DNA of 62,481 nucleotides from JBBDIK01 sp964640385 (GCA_964640385.1 CAZXFL010000012.1:1-62481); one strand, 5' to 3'; positions 26,320 to 38,197 are shown, counted from the stretch's first letter. The notes: a model not told the origin generated them from the sequence alone. A program made the numbers and translations.

Positions 26320-27087
26320 ATGTGGGACCGTCTCCTGGATGCCGTGTATCCGCGGCCTTGCGCGGGGTGCCGCCGGGGGCCGTGGCCGTTCTGCCCCGAC
26401 TGCGCCGCCGCGCTCGTCGCCGTGACCCCGCCCTTGTGCGACCGGTGCGGGCACCCACTCACGTCGAGTGCCGACTCCTGCCCGGACTGCCCGCCGTACC
26501 TGCATCGATCCCGCGCCGCGTTCGTCTACGAGGGGCCCGTCCGTTCGGCCATCCATCGGCTCAAGTTCGGGGGTGATCGGTCAGTCGCTCGCGCGCTCGG
26601 TCCGGCGATGGCGGCGGCCTGGTCGTCCGTCGAGGTGGATGTGGTGACGTGGGTCCCGCTCTCGCCGAAGCGCCGGGCGCGGCGCGGCTACGACCAGGCG
26701 CGAGCCCTGGCCGTCGTGGTGGCGCGCCAACACGGTCTCCCCGCGAGGCCGTTGTTGCGCCGGGTCCGGGACCTGGGGCCCCAAGCCCGCCGGGCCGGCG
26801 CCGATCGCCGCGAGGCCATGCGAGGGATGTTCCGTTCCATCCGCCGCGACGTCGCGGAACGCGTCCTGCTCGTCGACGACGTCCTGACCACGGGCGCGAC
26901 CGCCAGTGCCTGCGCCTCGGCGCTTCAGGATGCCGGTGCCGAAGAGGTTTCGCTGCTCGTCGCTGCGCGCTCGGTGCGTGGAAGGGCCGGTGCTATGCTC
27001 GCGAGCGGGTCCGGTCCGGGTCTGTGGTTGCCCGGGGAAGCGCTCCCCGGTAGTCGATGCCAGTCGCAGGCGAAACGACCCACGTAA
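26320..27087 (+). CDS. ComF family phosphoribosyltransferase-like protein
   Basis: A 255-residue protein with N-terminal zinc-finger cysteines (CAGCRRG, CPDCAA, CDRCGH, CPDC) and a phosphoribosyltransferase fold with the PRPP loop VLLVDDVLTTGATAS near residue 190. ComF proteins act in DNA uptake in some bacteria, but in actinobacteria the role is unproven. A TATCGT eight bases before the ATG suggests a leaderless message. The last 27 codons (LASGSGPGLWLPGEA and on) look unlike the family end and overlap the 5' part of a structured RNA, whose constraints probably shape this tail. Confidence 0.85.
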   Translation: MWDRLLDAVYPRPCAGCRRGPWPFCPDCAAALVAVTPPLCDRCGHPLTSSADSCPDCPPYLHRSRAAFVYEGPVRSAIHRLKFGGDRSVARALGPAMAAAWSSVEVDVVTWVPLSPKRRARRGYDQARALAVVVARQHGLPARPLLRRVRDLGPQARRAGADRREAMRGMFRSIRRDVAERVLLVDDVLTTGATASACASALQDAGAEEVSLLVAARSVRGRAGAMLASGSGPGLWLPGEALPGSRCQSQAKRPT

Positions 27088-27246
27088 GGCGGCTCTTGGT
27101 CGCTGAGCATGGTGCGGTTTAGACGTAAGTCCTGCCCCGGCGGGGGTGACCTCTCCGGGAGAAGGTGCTAAGCCCGTCCGCGAGGGCGGGGAACCCCCTC
27201 GGCAGGCGAGTGTGGGGTCAAAGACCAGGTCAGCCGGACCGGACCC
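27007..27246 (+). ncRNA. Structured leader RNA upstream of hpf, probable raiA-motif RNA
   Basis: A stretch of about 240 bases that starts inside the comF 3' end and stops 54 bases before hpf. Ends are closed by a perfect 13-bp helix, GGGTCCGGTCCGG (27007-27019) with CCGGACCGGACCC (27234-27246). Inside are a 7-bp hairpin 27032-27050 (CCGGGGA/TCCCCGG), a 7-bp hairpin 27173-27190 with a GCGA tetraloop, and a hairpin 27193-27218 with stems ACCCC/GGGGT and CTCG/CGAG, whose loop GCAGG can pair with CCTGC at 27131-27135 as a pseudoknot. The raiA motif is a known structured RNA upstream of raiA/hpf in Firmicutes and Actinobacteria, and the place and size match. Assignment to that family is inference. 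Confidence 0.62.
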
Positions 27247-27300
27247 ACCTGCCTGAGCGGCCCTAGCCGCATCCGCTCCCCTGTGGCATGGTGGACATGC

Positions 27301-27669
27301 ATGGACATCATCGTAAAAGGTCGGGGCGTCCGGCTCACCCACGCTCTCCACGCCGTGACCGAAGAGAAACTGGCCAAGATCCCGCACTGGGAGCCCAGGG
27401 CCACCCGCGCCGAGGTCCAGTTCATCGCCGAGCACAACCCCAAGCTGGACGGGGTAAAGCGGGTCGAGGCGGCGGTCGATACTCCTAAGAAGAGGTTTCG
27501 GGCGCACGGACAGGGCCCGGGATACGAGGCTGCGCTCGACCAGGTGGTCGAGCGCCTTGGGAGGCAGATGCGCGAGCATCGACAGAAGAAGCGGAGAGCC
27601 GTGATCCACGGAGCCAATCGACTAAAATCAACCGAGGTAGGGGGCGAGCCGTCCCGGCGAACCCCATGA
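27301..27669 (+). CDS. hpf: Ribosome hibernation-promoting factor (HPF/RaiA family, short form)
   Basis: Binds the 30S decoding centre and puts ribosomes in a resting state. The 122-residue protein starts MDIIVKGRGVRLTHAL, the family N-terminus, with AALDQVVERLGRQMREHRQKKR at the second helix. It has no long C-terminal dimerisation domain, so it is the short form. The ATG at 27301 is preferred over a GTG six codons upstream. Its leader holds the structured RNA. The stop overlaps the response-regulator start by four bases, so both are under the same leader. Confidence 0.9.
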   Translation: MDIIVKGRGVRLTHALHAVTEEKLAKIPHWEPRATRAEVQFIAEHNPKLDGVKRVEAAVDTPKKRFRAHGQGPGYEAALDQVVERLGRQMREHRQKKRRAVIHGANRLKSTEVGGEPSRRTP

Positions 27670-28370
27670 GCAGCGGAGCGACGGTGCCAAAGTCCACGGA
27701 GACCGATGTCGAGATCCTGCGGGTCATGATCGTCGACGACCACGCCCTCTTCCGTCGGGGCATCCAGATGGTGCTCGAACAGGAGCCCGATTTGGAAGTC
27801 ATCGGCGAAGCGGCCGACGGCGCGGAAGCCATCGAGAAGGCGCAGGAACTCATGCCGGACGTCGTCCTGATGGACGTTCGCATGCCGCGCCGGACCGGGA
27901 TCGAGGCGACGCAGGAGATCAAGGAACTCCTGCCGCACGCCAAGATCCTGATGCTGACGATCTCGGACGAAGAGGCGGACCTGTACGACGCGATCAAGGC
28001 GGGCGCGTCGGGCTACCTGCTGAAGGAGATCTCGATCGAGGAGGTGGCCGACGCGATCCGATCGGTGTGGGCGGGGCAGTCGCGGATCTCGCCGTCGATG
28101 GCGTCCAAGCTACTGACCGAATTCGCCGCGATGAGCAAGCGTGCCGACGAGCGCCGCCAGGTGCCTGCGCCGCGGCTCACGGAACGTGAGATGGAGGTCC
28201 TTAGGCTGGTCGCCGAGGGCATGAACAACCGCGAGATAGGCCAGGCGCTGTTCATCTCCGAGAACACGGTGAAGAACCACATCCGCAACATCCTCGAGAA
28301 GCTGCACCTACACTCCCGCATGGAGGCGGTCGTGTACGCCGTGCGGGAGAAGATGATCGAGATCAAGTAG
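27666..28370 (+). CDS. NarL/FixJ-type response regulator (orphan)
   Basis: A 234-residue two-domain regulator. The receiver has the acidic pair in VMIVDDHALFRRG, the phosphoacceptor aspartate in VVLMDVRMPRRTG and the lysine in YLLKEIS. The C-terminal LuxR-type helix-turn-helix runs LTEREMEVLRLVAEGMNNREIG to SENTVKNHIRNILEKL. No histidine kinase gene is close by; the kinase at 52 kb is the only one in the window. Translational coupling with hpf suggests a link to growth arrest or stress. It ends 84 bases before secA. Confidence 0.92.
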   Translation: MSSGATVPKSTETDVEILRVMIVDDHALFRRGIQMVLEQEPDLEVIGEAADGAEAIEKAQELMPDVVLMDVRMPRRTGIEATQEIKELLPHAKILMLTISDEEADLYDAIKAGASGYLLKEISIEEVADAIRSVWAGQSRISPSMASKLLTEFAAMSKRADERRQVPAPRLTEREMEVLRLVAEGMNNREIGQALFISENTVKNHIRNILEKLHLHSRMEAVVYAVREKMIEIK

Positions 28371-28454
28371 GACCCTCAGGGTCGCGGCCCCCAGGGCGGA
28401 CCCTTCCCAGCCTCGCGGCTACAATCCTTCCGATGGTTCGATGAGGAGTTCCCG

Positions 28455-31166
<2,712 letters not shown>

Positions 31167-31182
31167 ACGCCGCGGTCGTGTT

Positions 31183-31638
31183 CTAGAGCGGTTTGGCCAT
31201 GAGGAGCGCAGGATTCTCCGGCCCCCAGATGTCGAGTTCCGCGACGCGTTCGAACCCCATCGCCAGATAGAACGTCCGGGTCTGGTCGTACTCCTCGTAC
31301 GGGCCATCGCGATCCGAGAGCGTCTTGACGAGCAGTGACCGGATGCCGTCGCGGGCGAGCCGCGCGCAGAGCGCGTCCAGGAGGGCCGCTCCGATCCCCG
31401 AGCGCCGGCGATCGCTCCGTACCGCCATCCAGGTGATCTCCGCTTCACCGGCTTCTCGTGGTTCGTAAGTCACGAACCCGGTGACCTCGCCGCCGGCGCC
31501 GGTGGCGACGAACCCCTCCTGCGACCGAACGGCGGCCGCGCAATCACGGATGCCCTGCTCGTTGCCGAACCATCCCGGCAGGCCCGCGACGATGGCGTCG
31601 CAGGCTTGGGCGTCTCCAGGTTGCAGCTCGCGGATCAT
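31183..31638 (-). CDS. GNAT family N-acetyltransferase
   Basis: A 151-residue acetyltransferase. The acetyl-CoA site is seen in ITWMAVRSDRRRSGIGAALLDAL, with the R-x-x-G-I-G pyrophosphate loop, and the tail TRTFYLAMGFERVAELDIWGP fits the last strands of the fold. Substrate is unknown. The ATG at 31638 is preferred because longer minus-strand readings run through prfB. It is divergent from prfB with 47 bases between the starts. Confidence 0.85.
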   Translation of the reverse strand: MIRELQPGDAQACDAIVAGLPGWFGNEQGIRDCAAAVRSQEGFVATGAGGEVTGFVTYEPREAGEAEITWMAVRSDRRRSGIGAALLDALCARLARDGIRSLLVKTLSDRDGPYEEYDQTRTFYLAMGFERVAELDIWGPENPALLMAKPL

Positions 31639-31685
31639 GCGAACGAGCCTACTTCGGCCGTCGCGGCCGCTAGACTGACCGAGCC

Positions 31686-32805
31686 ATGAGCGACCACACC
31701 CCTCGCATCGCAGCCCTGTCCGAGCGGCTCTCGAACGCGAAGGAGTTCCTTTGACGTCGACGGCAAGCGCGCCCGGGCCCAGGAGCTGGAACAGCAGGCT
31801 GCCGATCCGGCGCTGTGGGACGACCCTGCCCGTGGCCAGGAGCTGACCACCCGCCTCGCGCGGACGCGCGAGGACGTTGCCCGTTACGACACACTGGCGG
31901 CCAAACTCGCCGATGCCACGGCGATGGACGAGCTGCTCGCCGCCGAAGACGACGCCTCGCTCAGCGCGGAACTGGCGACGACGGTCGCCGAGTTGGAGGC
32001 CGAGGTCGAACGCCTCGAGGTCGTGGCTCTGCTCTCCGGCGAGTACGACGTCAACGACGCGATCGCGACGCTCCACGCCGGTGCCGGTGGTACGGAGTCG
32101 AACGACTGGGCCGAGATGCTGCTGCGGATGTTCCTCCGTTGGGCCGAGCGAGAGGGCTTCGCCGTGGAACTCGACGAGGTGCTTCCGGGCGAGGAAGCCG
32201 GGGTCAAGAGCGCGACCTTCACCGTCCACGGCCACAACGCGTACGGGCTCCTATCCGCGGAACGGGGGGTCCATCGCCTGGTTCGCATCTCGCCCTACGA
32301 TGCCGCCAAGCGCCGCCACACCTCGTTCGCCTCGCTGGATGTGATCCCGCTCATCGAGGATGGAGCCGTCGAAGACATCGAACTCGACCCGAAGGACCTG
32401 CGGATCGACACGTACCGGTCCTCATCTGCTGGCGGCCAGCACGTGAACGTCACCGACTCCGCCGTCCGTATCACGCATCTGCCGACGGGCACGGTTGCCG
32501 CCTGCCAGAACGAGCGCTCGCAGATGCAGAACAAGGCGGTCGCGATGCGGATCCTGACGGCCCGTCTGGCGGAACTGGCTCGCCGGGAGCGCATCGAGAA
32601 GCTCAAGGGGATCCGCGGCGAGCAGCGCGGCATCGACTTCGGCTCGCAGATCCGCTCCTACGTCCTGCACCCGTACCGGATGGTCAAGGATCACCGGACG
32701 GACGAGGAGATGGGCGATGTCGACCGGGTGCTGGACGGCGACCTGCAACGCTTCATCGAGGCGGAGTTGCGCCGCCGAGCGGGGGAGCAGTCCTCGGCCT
32801 CGTAG
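31686..32805 (+). CDS. prfB: Peptide chain release factor 2, with programmed +1 frameshift
   Basis: Recognises UGA and UAA stops and releases the peptide. Translation starts at the ATG at 31686, reads 22 codons to CTT TGA at 31749-31754, then must slip +1 at CTT to continue from base 31753, giving 372 residues in all. The slip site CTTTGAC and the internal Shine-Dalgarno AAGGAG (31740-31745), three bases before CTT, are those of the known autoregulated RF2 site. The catalytic GGQ is in SSSAGGQHVN. The stop-recognition tripeptide, normally SPF, reads SPY (32290-32298). A TAGACT lies nine bases before the ATG. Confidence 0.95.
31740..31755 (+). promoter_or_regulatory. Programmed +1 frameshift site of prfB
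   Basis: AAGGAG, three bases, then CTT TGA C. The TGA at 31752-31754 is in frame zero, and RF2 shortage lets the ribosome slip from CTT to TTT and resume at GAC (31753). Spacing from the Shine-Dalgarno-like element to CTT equals that in E. coli prfB. It gives feedback control of RF2 level. Confidence 0.93.
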
Positions 32806-32841
32806 TTGTCGTGTGGGGCGGTACCCGGGACAATCCCCCGG

Positions 32842-34869
32842 ATGCAGACGGTTGTCGTCGACCAGCCCGCACCCCGCGCCGCGTCCCGGATCCCATTGGC
32901 CGGACGCAGCCGCTTGGTCGTCCTGTCGTTCCTGATGCTCTTCGTGGAGCTGGGCCTGATCCGCTGGACGGCCGAGAATGTCGTGTACCTCGGGTACTTC
33001 TCGAACCTGATCCTGCTGGCGAGCTTCTTGGGCATCGGCGCGGGCTTCATCCGCGGAGGCCGGGAGCAGAACGGGTTCGCGAAGGCCCCAGTCGCGCTTG
33101 CCGGGCTGATCCTGTTCGTCTCGGTGTTCCCCGTGCAGGTGACGAAGCTCTCGCCGGAGTACCGCCTGGGCGGCATCGTTCCCGGGATGTTCGCGCTGCC
33201 CGTGTGGATCGAGCTGCCGATCATCTTCATCGCCACGGTGATCGTCATGGGATACATCGCCCAGGGCGTGGCGAAGACCTTCTCGGAGTTCGAGCCGCTC
33301 GAGGCCTACCGGCTGGACATCAGCGGCAGCATCCTGGGGATCCTGGGCTTCACGGCGCTGTCCTTCCTCGGGGCGCCCCCGGGGGTCTGGGGTCTGCTGA
33401 TCGGGGTGACGTTCTTAGCGACCCTTGAGCGGCCGGTGGCGCGGCTCACGAAGGCCGCCGTCATCGTGATCGTCGTGATCCTGGCGGCCGCCTCGCTCGT
33501 CCTGCACGACCGATGGTCCCCGTACTACAAGGTCACCGCCCAACCACGGGAGGGCGGACTGGTCGCCGTCAAGGTGAACGGGCGGCCGCACCAGACGATC
33601 GTGCCCATCGACCGGCTCACGGCCGACCAACCCTTCTACACCGCGACCTACGAACGGCTGAACGGCGTGCCCCTCGACGATGTGCTCATCATCGGGGCTG
33701 GCACCGGTAATGACGTCGCGGTGGCGCTGGATCAGGGGGCCCAGCATGTCGATGCCATTGAGATCGATCCGGTCCTGAACCGCATCGGACGCAGCAGCCA
33801 TCCCGACCATCCCTACGACGATCCGCGTGTCGAGACGACGATCACCGACGGCCGCGCGTTCCTGCAGAACACCGACCGCCGCTACGACCTGATCCTGTTC
33901 GCGCTGCCAGATTCTCTGACGCTGCTGTCTGGCCACGGGGCGTTGCGACTGGAGAGCTACCTGTTCACGCAGGAGGCGTTCACCTCGGCGCGGAACCATC
34001 TCAAGCCGGGTGGTGTGTTCTCGATCTACAACTACTACTCGGCGCTGGCCTCGAAGCGGTTCGCGACGACCATGCAGCAGGTCTTCGGATCTCCGCCCTG
34101 CCAGTGGCTGGGTGGCCGGTACGGGGCGCGGCGCGAAGCGGTGCTGATGGCGAGCGACACCCCGGACTCGATCGCTTGTGACTCGGTCTGGCAAGCCGAG
34201 GGCGAGGTCTTGGAACCGGCCACGGACGATCACCCGTTTCCGTACCTGCCCGGCCGGAGCATCCCGGGCTTCTACGTCGTGTCGCTCCTGCTGGTGCTCG
34301 TCGCCTCGGTGGTGATCGTGCGGCGGGCGGCGGGCCCGCTGCATCCGATGAAGCAGTACCTGGATCTGTTCTTCATGGGGGCGGCGTTCCTGCTGCTGGA
34401 GACGAAGAACGTCGTGCAGTTCGCGCTGTTGTTCGGCACGACCTGGGTCGTGAACGCGCTCGTGTTCACCGGGGTGTTGCTGGCGGTGCTTGCCGCCGTG
34501 TGGGTCGCCAAGCGGGTCCGCCTGCCGAACCCCTGGGTGCTCTACGGCGTGCTGTTGGTCTCGCTCGTCGCCGCCTGGCTCGTCCCCGCAGGATCGCTGC
34601 TGACGTTGCCGTACGCGGCCAGGTTCGCGGTGGCGACGGTCGTCGCGTTTGCGCCGATCTTCCTGGCGAACCTCGTGTTCGCGCAGCGCTTCAAGGATGT
34701 CGGCTCATCGACGGTGGCTTTCGGCGCGAACCTGCTCGGCGCGATGATCGGCGGCGTTCTCGAGTACGCGGCGCTGGTGGTGGGCTATCGGAGCCTGCTG
34801 ATCGCTGCGGCCGTCCTCTACGGGTTGGCGTTCCTCGCGGGTCGGCGGCACCTTGCCGCCGCGGCGTGA
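32842..34869 (+). CDS. Polytopic membrane protein with spermidine-synthase-like methyltransferase domain
   Basis: A 675-residue protein from the ATG at 32842; a TTG at 32806 right after the prfB stop would add 12 residues. Helices occur at about residues 20-240, then a soluble Rossmann domain at about 250-460 with IIGAGTGNDVAVALDQGA and DAIEIDPVLNRIG, the nucleotide-binding and acidic motifs of the spermidine-synthase superfamily, and further helices to the end. The family is widespread in bacteria as membrane proteins of unknown function; aminopropyl transfer has not been shown. It is probably co-transcribed with prfB. Its stop lies three bases from the convergent gene. Confidence 0.78.
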   Translation: MQTVVVDQPAPRAASRIPLAGRSRLVVLSFLMLFVELGLIRWTAENVVYLGYFSNLILLASFLGIGAGFIRGGREQNGFAKAPVALAGLILFVSVFPVQVTKLSPEYRLGGIVPGMFALPVWIELPIIFIATVIVMGYIAQGVAKTFSEFEPLEAYRLDISGSILGILGFTALSFLGAPPGVWGLLIGVTFLATLERPVARLTKAAVIVIVVILAAASLVLHDRWSPYYKVTAQPREGGLVAVKVNGRPHQTIVPIDRLTADQPFYTATYERLNGVPLDDVLIIGAGTGNDVAVALDQGAQHVDAIEIDPVLNRIGRSSHPDHPYDDPRVETTITDGRAFLQNTDRRYDLILFALPDSLTLLSGHGALRLESYLFTQEAFTSARNHLKPGGVFSIYNYYSALASKRFATTMQQVFGSPPCQWLGGRYGARREAVLMASDTPDSIACDSVWQAEGEVLEPATDDHPFPYLPGRSIPGFYVVSLLLVLVASVVIVRRAAGPLHPMKQYLDLFFMGAAFLLLETKNVVQFALLFGTTWVVNALVFTGVLLAVLAAVWVAKRVRLPNPWVLYGVLLVSLVAAWLVPAGSLLTLPYAARFAVATVVAFAPIFLANLVFAQRFKDVGSSTVAFGANLLGAMIGGVLEYAALVVGYRSLLIAAAVLYGLAFLAGRRHLAAAA

Positions 34870-34872
34870 CGC

Positions 34873-37314
34873 TCAGCCGCCCGTCGCTCCGCGACGCCGC
34901 CGCCGTCCCTCCAGCGCGGTGGCCGTGAGCACGGCCACGAGCCAGGTTCCCCACACGAGTCCGGAAGCCAAGAGGCCTCTCCGGATCCACGGTTCCCGGT
35001 AGACCAGTCGGACCTCGTGCTCGCCGGCGCCGACGGGGACTCCCTGCAGGAAGCCGTCGGTCGGCAGCACGGGGGCCGGTCGCCCGTCGACGGTCGCCTC
35101 CCAGTTCCGGTCCCAGGCGTTGCGGACCACCACGATCGATGGCGCATCGGCCGAGACCGACACGCGGACGTCCTCCGGCGACGGCGCCGCGTACGTGGCG
35201 GTGCCGGGGTGCGCGCCGTCGATCCGGCGGATGCCCGGGCCTTGCTCCAGGACCGCCATCCGCCCCGGGTCGAACCCCGGCTCGAGCACGGCGGCCAGTG
35301 CTTCGTCGCCCGTCGGCTCCACCGTCCATGAGGGAACGACGGACACGCGGGACTGTGCGCCCTGGATTTCCCACAGAGTGTAGCCGCCGTCGGTGTCTAC
35401 GGGGATCGCGCTAAGCGGTGGCCGGACCCCCGTGGGCGCGATGAGGAACCGGACGCCGAGCAGCCGCGCGTCTTCCAACGATGGCTCCTGGATCAACGCG
35501 GCGTTGTAGAAGATCGGCAACCGGTTGGTTGCCCGGACGAATCGCCAGTAGCGCGTCAACTGGAAGGGGTTGTAGCCCATCGCATCCTCGACCCCCAACA
35601 GCATCCCGCGCCCGTTGAACAGCGCGGGCCAGTCGGCCGGTTCCTGACGGAACAGGTAGCCCTTGATGAAGAACGCGGCGGGGGGGGCCCAGCTGAGGTA
35701 CCGGTCGCTCGCCGCGTCGATGGTGTCCGCGAATCGCCCCCGGGCAAGGTATTCCTCGGTATCGACGTCCGGGAATTGCAGCGGTCCCGGCGGCAAGGTC
35801 AGCTCGGCCTCCAGCCACGGCCCGCGTTGCTCGAGACCCAGCTCGACGGAGCCGCCCGTGTAGGTGTTCGCGTAGGCGACGGCGCCGAGGAGCTCGACGC
35901 ACAGCACGAGGGGGACCGCCGCGCGCGCCCACCGCCTCCCCCGTGCCAGTGCCACGAGCGGCCAGGCGATCAACGCGATCCCGATCGCCAGGACCGCCAG
36001 CCGCTTCGGGTAGGCGCCGAGCAGGAGCGGGAGCGCGAGGAAGAGCGCCGCGCCGGCCGCCAGCCACCGGATCGTCACCTTCCGCGGCGGTGGATCCTCC
36101 ATCAGGCCTTGCATCCCGAGCGCCCCGAGCGCCGGAACCAGGATCAGGAACAGGTGCCGCAGCCGGCTCGGGTTGTGGATATAGATGTCCCCGAACGGGA
36201 TGCGCAGCACCAGGTTCCGGAACCACTCCGCGCCGACGAACAGGTCCAGGGTCATCGCGTAGGTGATGGCCGCCGTCACCCCGAGGGTGGCCAGCAACGC
36301 ACGCTTGGTCGAGCGGAGCGCCGCCGGGACGCAGAGCAGGACGGCCGCGCCGAGGTAGGCCCCCGGCGTCGACCCGAGGGCGAACGGCCACGCCGCCCAG
36401 ATGCCGCCGTCGGCGAGCGGCTCCTCGCCGACGCCAAGCGTGGCCGAACCCGTCGGCCCCAGCGCCGCGTAGCCCTGGGCGAGTGCGCTCCGCGGGATCA
36501 ATCCCAGTCGGGGCAGCAGGAACGCCAGGTTCGCCAGCACCATGAGCCCGAGGAACAGCGCGATCAGCGCGGCGGCCCGGTCCACGGTCCGTTCCCGCCA
36601 ACGCACGCTGTGCCAGTTCTTCGCGGCGAGGTAGACGGTCACGAGCAGCGTGCACAGGAACAGGCCGTGGCTCATGTGAGCGCCGGCCACCTGACCCCAC
36701 GCGAGCGCGGCGAGCCCGAGCCAGAGCAGCCTGCGCGACCATCGCGTGGCCTGCACGTAGCCTGACGCGCCGACGAGCACGATGGTCGTCCACGCGAGGG
36801 CCCCAGAGAACGGCATCGCGATCCCGACGGCCGACCCGGCCATCGCGAGCGAGATCGACAACCCGCCGGCCGTCGCCGCGGTGCGGGTCAGTCCTTCCTT
36901 GCGGAGGAACCAGAACAGCCCGAGTCCGGCGAGGAGCGGTTGCATCACGATGAACGCGCGCATCGCGACGGTGCAGGGGAGCGCCGTGAATAGCACCATC
37001 GGCGGCAGATACATCCAGCCCGATTGCGGGTCCGCGGCGTACGGGGTACCGGCCTGTAGGAAGGGGTTCCACAGGGGGACGTGGCCCGCGGCCAGGCTGT
37101 CTCCGAGGAAACACAATCGCGGCATCACGAACCCGAGGATGTCGGCGTGCTGGCTGGTCAGGAGCGGCGCGAAGACGAACCCACGCATCGCGACGAGCAC
37201 CCCTGCGGCGATCAGGGCCGGTCCTGCGAGCGCCAGGAGCAGCCAACGAACGGCGTCGCGCGAGGGCGACGCAGCGATGTCGGGTGGGGACTCGGTGGTG
37301 GCGACCGCCGTCAT
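34873..37314 (-). CDS. YfhO-like polytopic membrane protein
   Basis: An 813-residue protein with about 12 helices from residue 25 to 480, an early extracytoplasmic loop with VPLWNPFLQAGTPYAADPQSG, which is the mark of YfhO-type GT-C-like proteins, then a 300-residue extracytoplasmic region with VVVRNAWDRNWEATVDG and VPVGAGEHEVRLVYR, and one last helix before a basic tail. YfhO relatives take part in glycosylation of lipoteichoic acids in Bacillus; the substrate here is unknown. It is divergent from ftsE with 196 bases between starts. Confidence 0.78.
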   Translation of the reverse strand: MTAVATTESPPDIAASPSRDAVRWLLLALAGPALIAAGVLVAMRGFVFAPLLTSQHADILGFVMPRLCFLGDSLAAGHVPLWNPFLQAGTPYAADPQSGWMYLPPMVLFTALPCTVAMRAFIVMQPLLAGLGLFWFLRKEGLTRTAATAGGLSISLAMAGSAVGIAMPFSGALAWTTIVLVGASGYVQATRWSRRLLWLGLAALAWGQVAGAHMSHGLFLCTLLVTVYLAAKNWHSVRWRERTVDRAAALIALFLGLMVLANLAFLLPRLGLIPRSALAQGYAALGPTGSATLGVGEEPLADGGIWAAWPFALGSTPGAYLGAAVLLCVPAALRSTKRALLATLGVTAAITYAMTLDLFVGAEWFRNLVLRIPFGDIYIHNPSRLRHLFLILVPALGALGMQGLMEDPPPRKVTIRWLAAGAALFLALPLLLGAYPKRLAVLAIGIALIAWPLVALARGRRWARAAVPLVLCVELLGAVAYANTYTGGSVELGLEQRGPWLEAELTLPPGPLQFPDVDTEEYLARGRFADTIDAASDRYLSWAPPAAFFIKGYLFRQEPADWPALFNGRGMLLGVEDAMGYNPFQLTRYWRFVRATNRLPIFYNAALIQEPSLEDARLLGVRFLIAPTGVRPPLSAIPVDTDGGYTLWEIQGAQSRVSVVPSWTVEPTGDEALAAVLEPGFDPGRMAVLEQGPGIRRIDGAHPGTATYAAPSPEDVRVSVSADAPSIVVVRNAWDRNWEATVDGRPAPVLPTDGFLQGVPVGAGEHEVRLVYREPWIRRGLLASGLVWGTWLVAVLTATALEGRRRRRGATGG

Positions 37315-37466
37315 GGCAGGCCCATGCTACCGGCGGCCGGGTGCATCCGCCGAGGTCAGAGGGCCGATCGCGATCCCGGAGCCCCCGGTCGTCGCCCGCC
37401 GGGTGCAACGGGGAAGTCGTCACGGAAAACTCACGCAGCCTCCACGGAACGCCGGAGACCCGGTGC

Positions 37467-37472
37467 TACACT
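37467..37472 (+). promoter_or_regulatory. Possible -10 element of the ftsEX-smpB operon
   Basis: TGCTACACT, an extended -10 form, lies 38 bases before the ftsE ATG, between the divergent YfhO-like gene and ftsE. No -35 box stands out. The rest of the 196-base gap holds no open reading frame I would support. Confidence 0.35.
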
Positions 37473-37510
37473 CGCTCGGAGTCGCCACTCTCCGGGAGTT
37501 CTCCCACGCC

Positions 37511-38197
37511 ATGATCAGTGTTCAACGCGTCACCAAGCGATATAAGAACGGGGTCACCGCCCTCGACGAGGTATCGGTCGAAGTCGAGAAGGGTGAGTTC
37601 CTGTTCGTCGTCGGCCCTTCAGGTTCGGGCAAGTCGACGTTCATCCGCCTCCTGCTCAAGGAGGAGGAACCGAGCGAGGGGACGATCTACGTCGCCGGCA
37701 AGAGCCTGCGCGACCTCTCCTCGTGGAAGGTCCCGTACCTGCGGCGGAACGTCGGGACCGTCTTCCAGGACTTCAAGCTGCTGCCCGAGCGCACGATCTT
37801 CCAGAACGTCGCCTTCGCGCTCGAGGTCATCGGCAAGCCGAAGAGTGTCATCGATCAGCGGGTCCCAGAGATCCTCGAGCTGGTCGGGCTCGGCGACAAG
37901 CTGAACAATCTGCCCGCCGAGCTGTCGGGTGGTGAGCAGCAGCGCGTGTCGATCGCGCGGGCGGTGGTGAACCGGCCGCTGATCCTGCTGGCCGACGAGC
38001 CCACCGGGAACCTGGACCCGACGACCTCGCAGGACATCATGAAGCTGCTCGACCGGATCAACCGGATCGGGACCACCGTCGTCATGGCATCGCACGACAG
38101 CGCGATCGTCGATGCGATGCGCAAACGCGTGGTGGAGCTGGACGCCGGCAAGGTCATCCGGGACGAGGAACGAGGGGTGTACGACGTTGGCTCGTAA
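37511..38197 (+). CDS. ftsE: Cell division ATP-binding protein FtsE
   Basis: ATPase of the FtsEX complex, which drives peptidoglycan hydrolases at the division site. The 228-residue protein has Walker A GPSGSGKSTFIR near residue 40, the FtsE-type Q-loop GTVFQDFKLLPERT, signature ELSGGEQQRVSIARA and Walker B LLADEPTGNLD. The ATG at 37511 gives the family N-terminus (MISVQRVTKRYKNGVTALD). The stop lies 11 bases inside the ftsX start. Confidence 0.95.
   Translation: MISVQRVTKRYKNGVTALDEVSVEVEKGEFLFVVGPSGSGKSTFIRLLLKEEEPSEGTIYVAGKSLRDLSSWKVPYLRRNVGTVFQDFKLLPERTIFQNVAFALEVIGKPKSVIDQRVPEILELVGLGDKLNNLPAELSGGEQQRVSIARAVVNRPLILLADEPTGNLDPTTSQDIMKLLDRINRIGTTVVMASHDSAIVDAMRKRVVELDAGKVIRDEERGVYDVGS

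Noticed and set aside
35411..37423. A long arginine/proline-rich minus-strand frame overlapping the YfhO-like gene in another frame
   Set aside because: Same-strand shadow in a high-GC gene; no hydrophobic segments where the YfhO-like frame has regular membrane helices.
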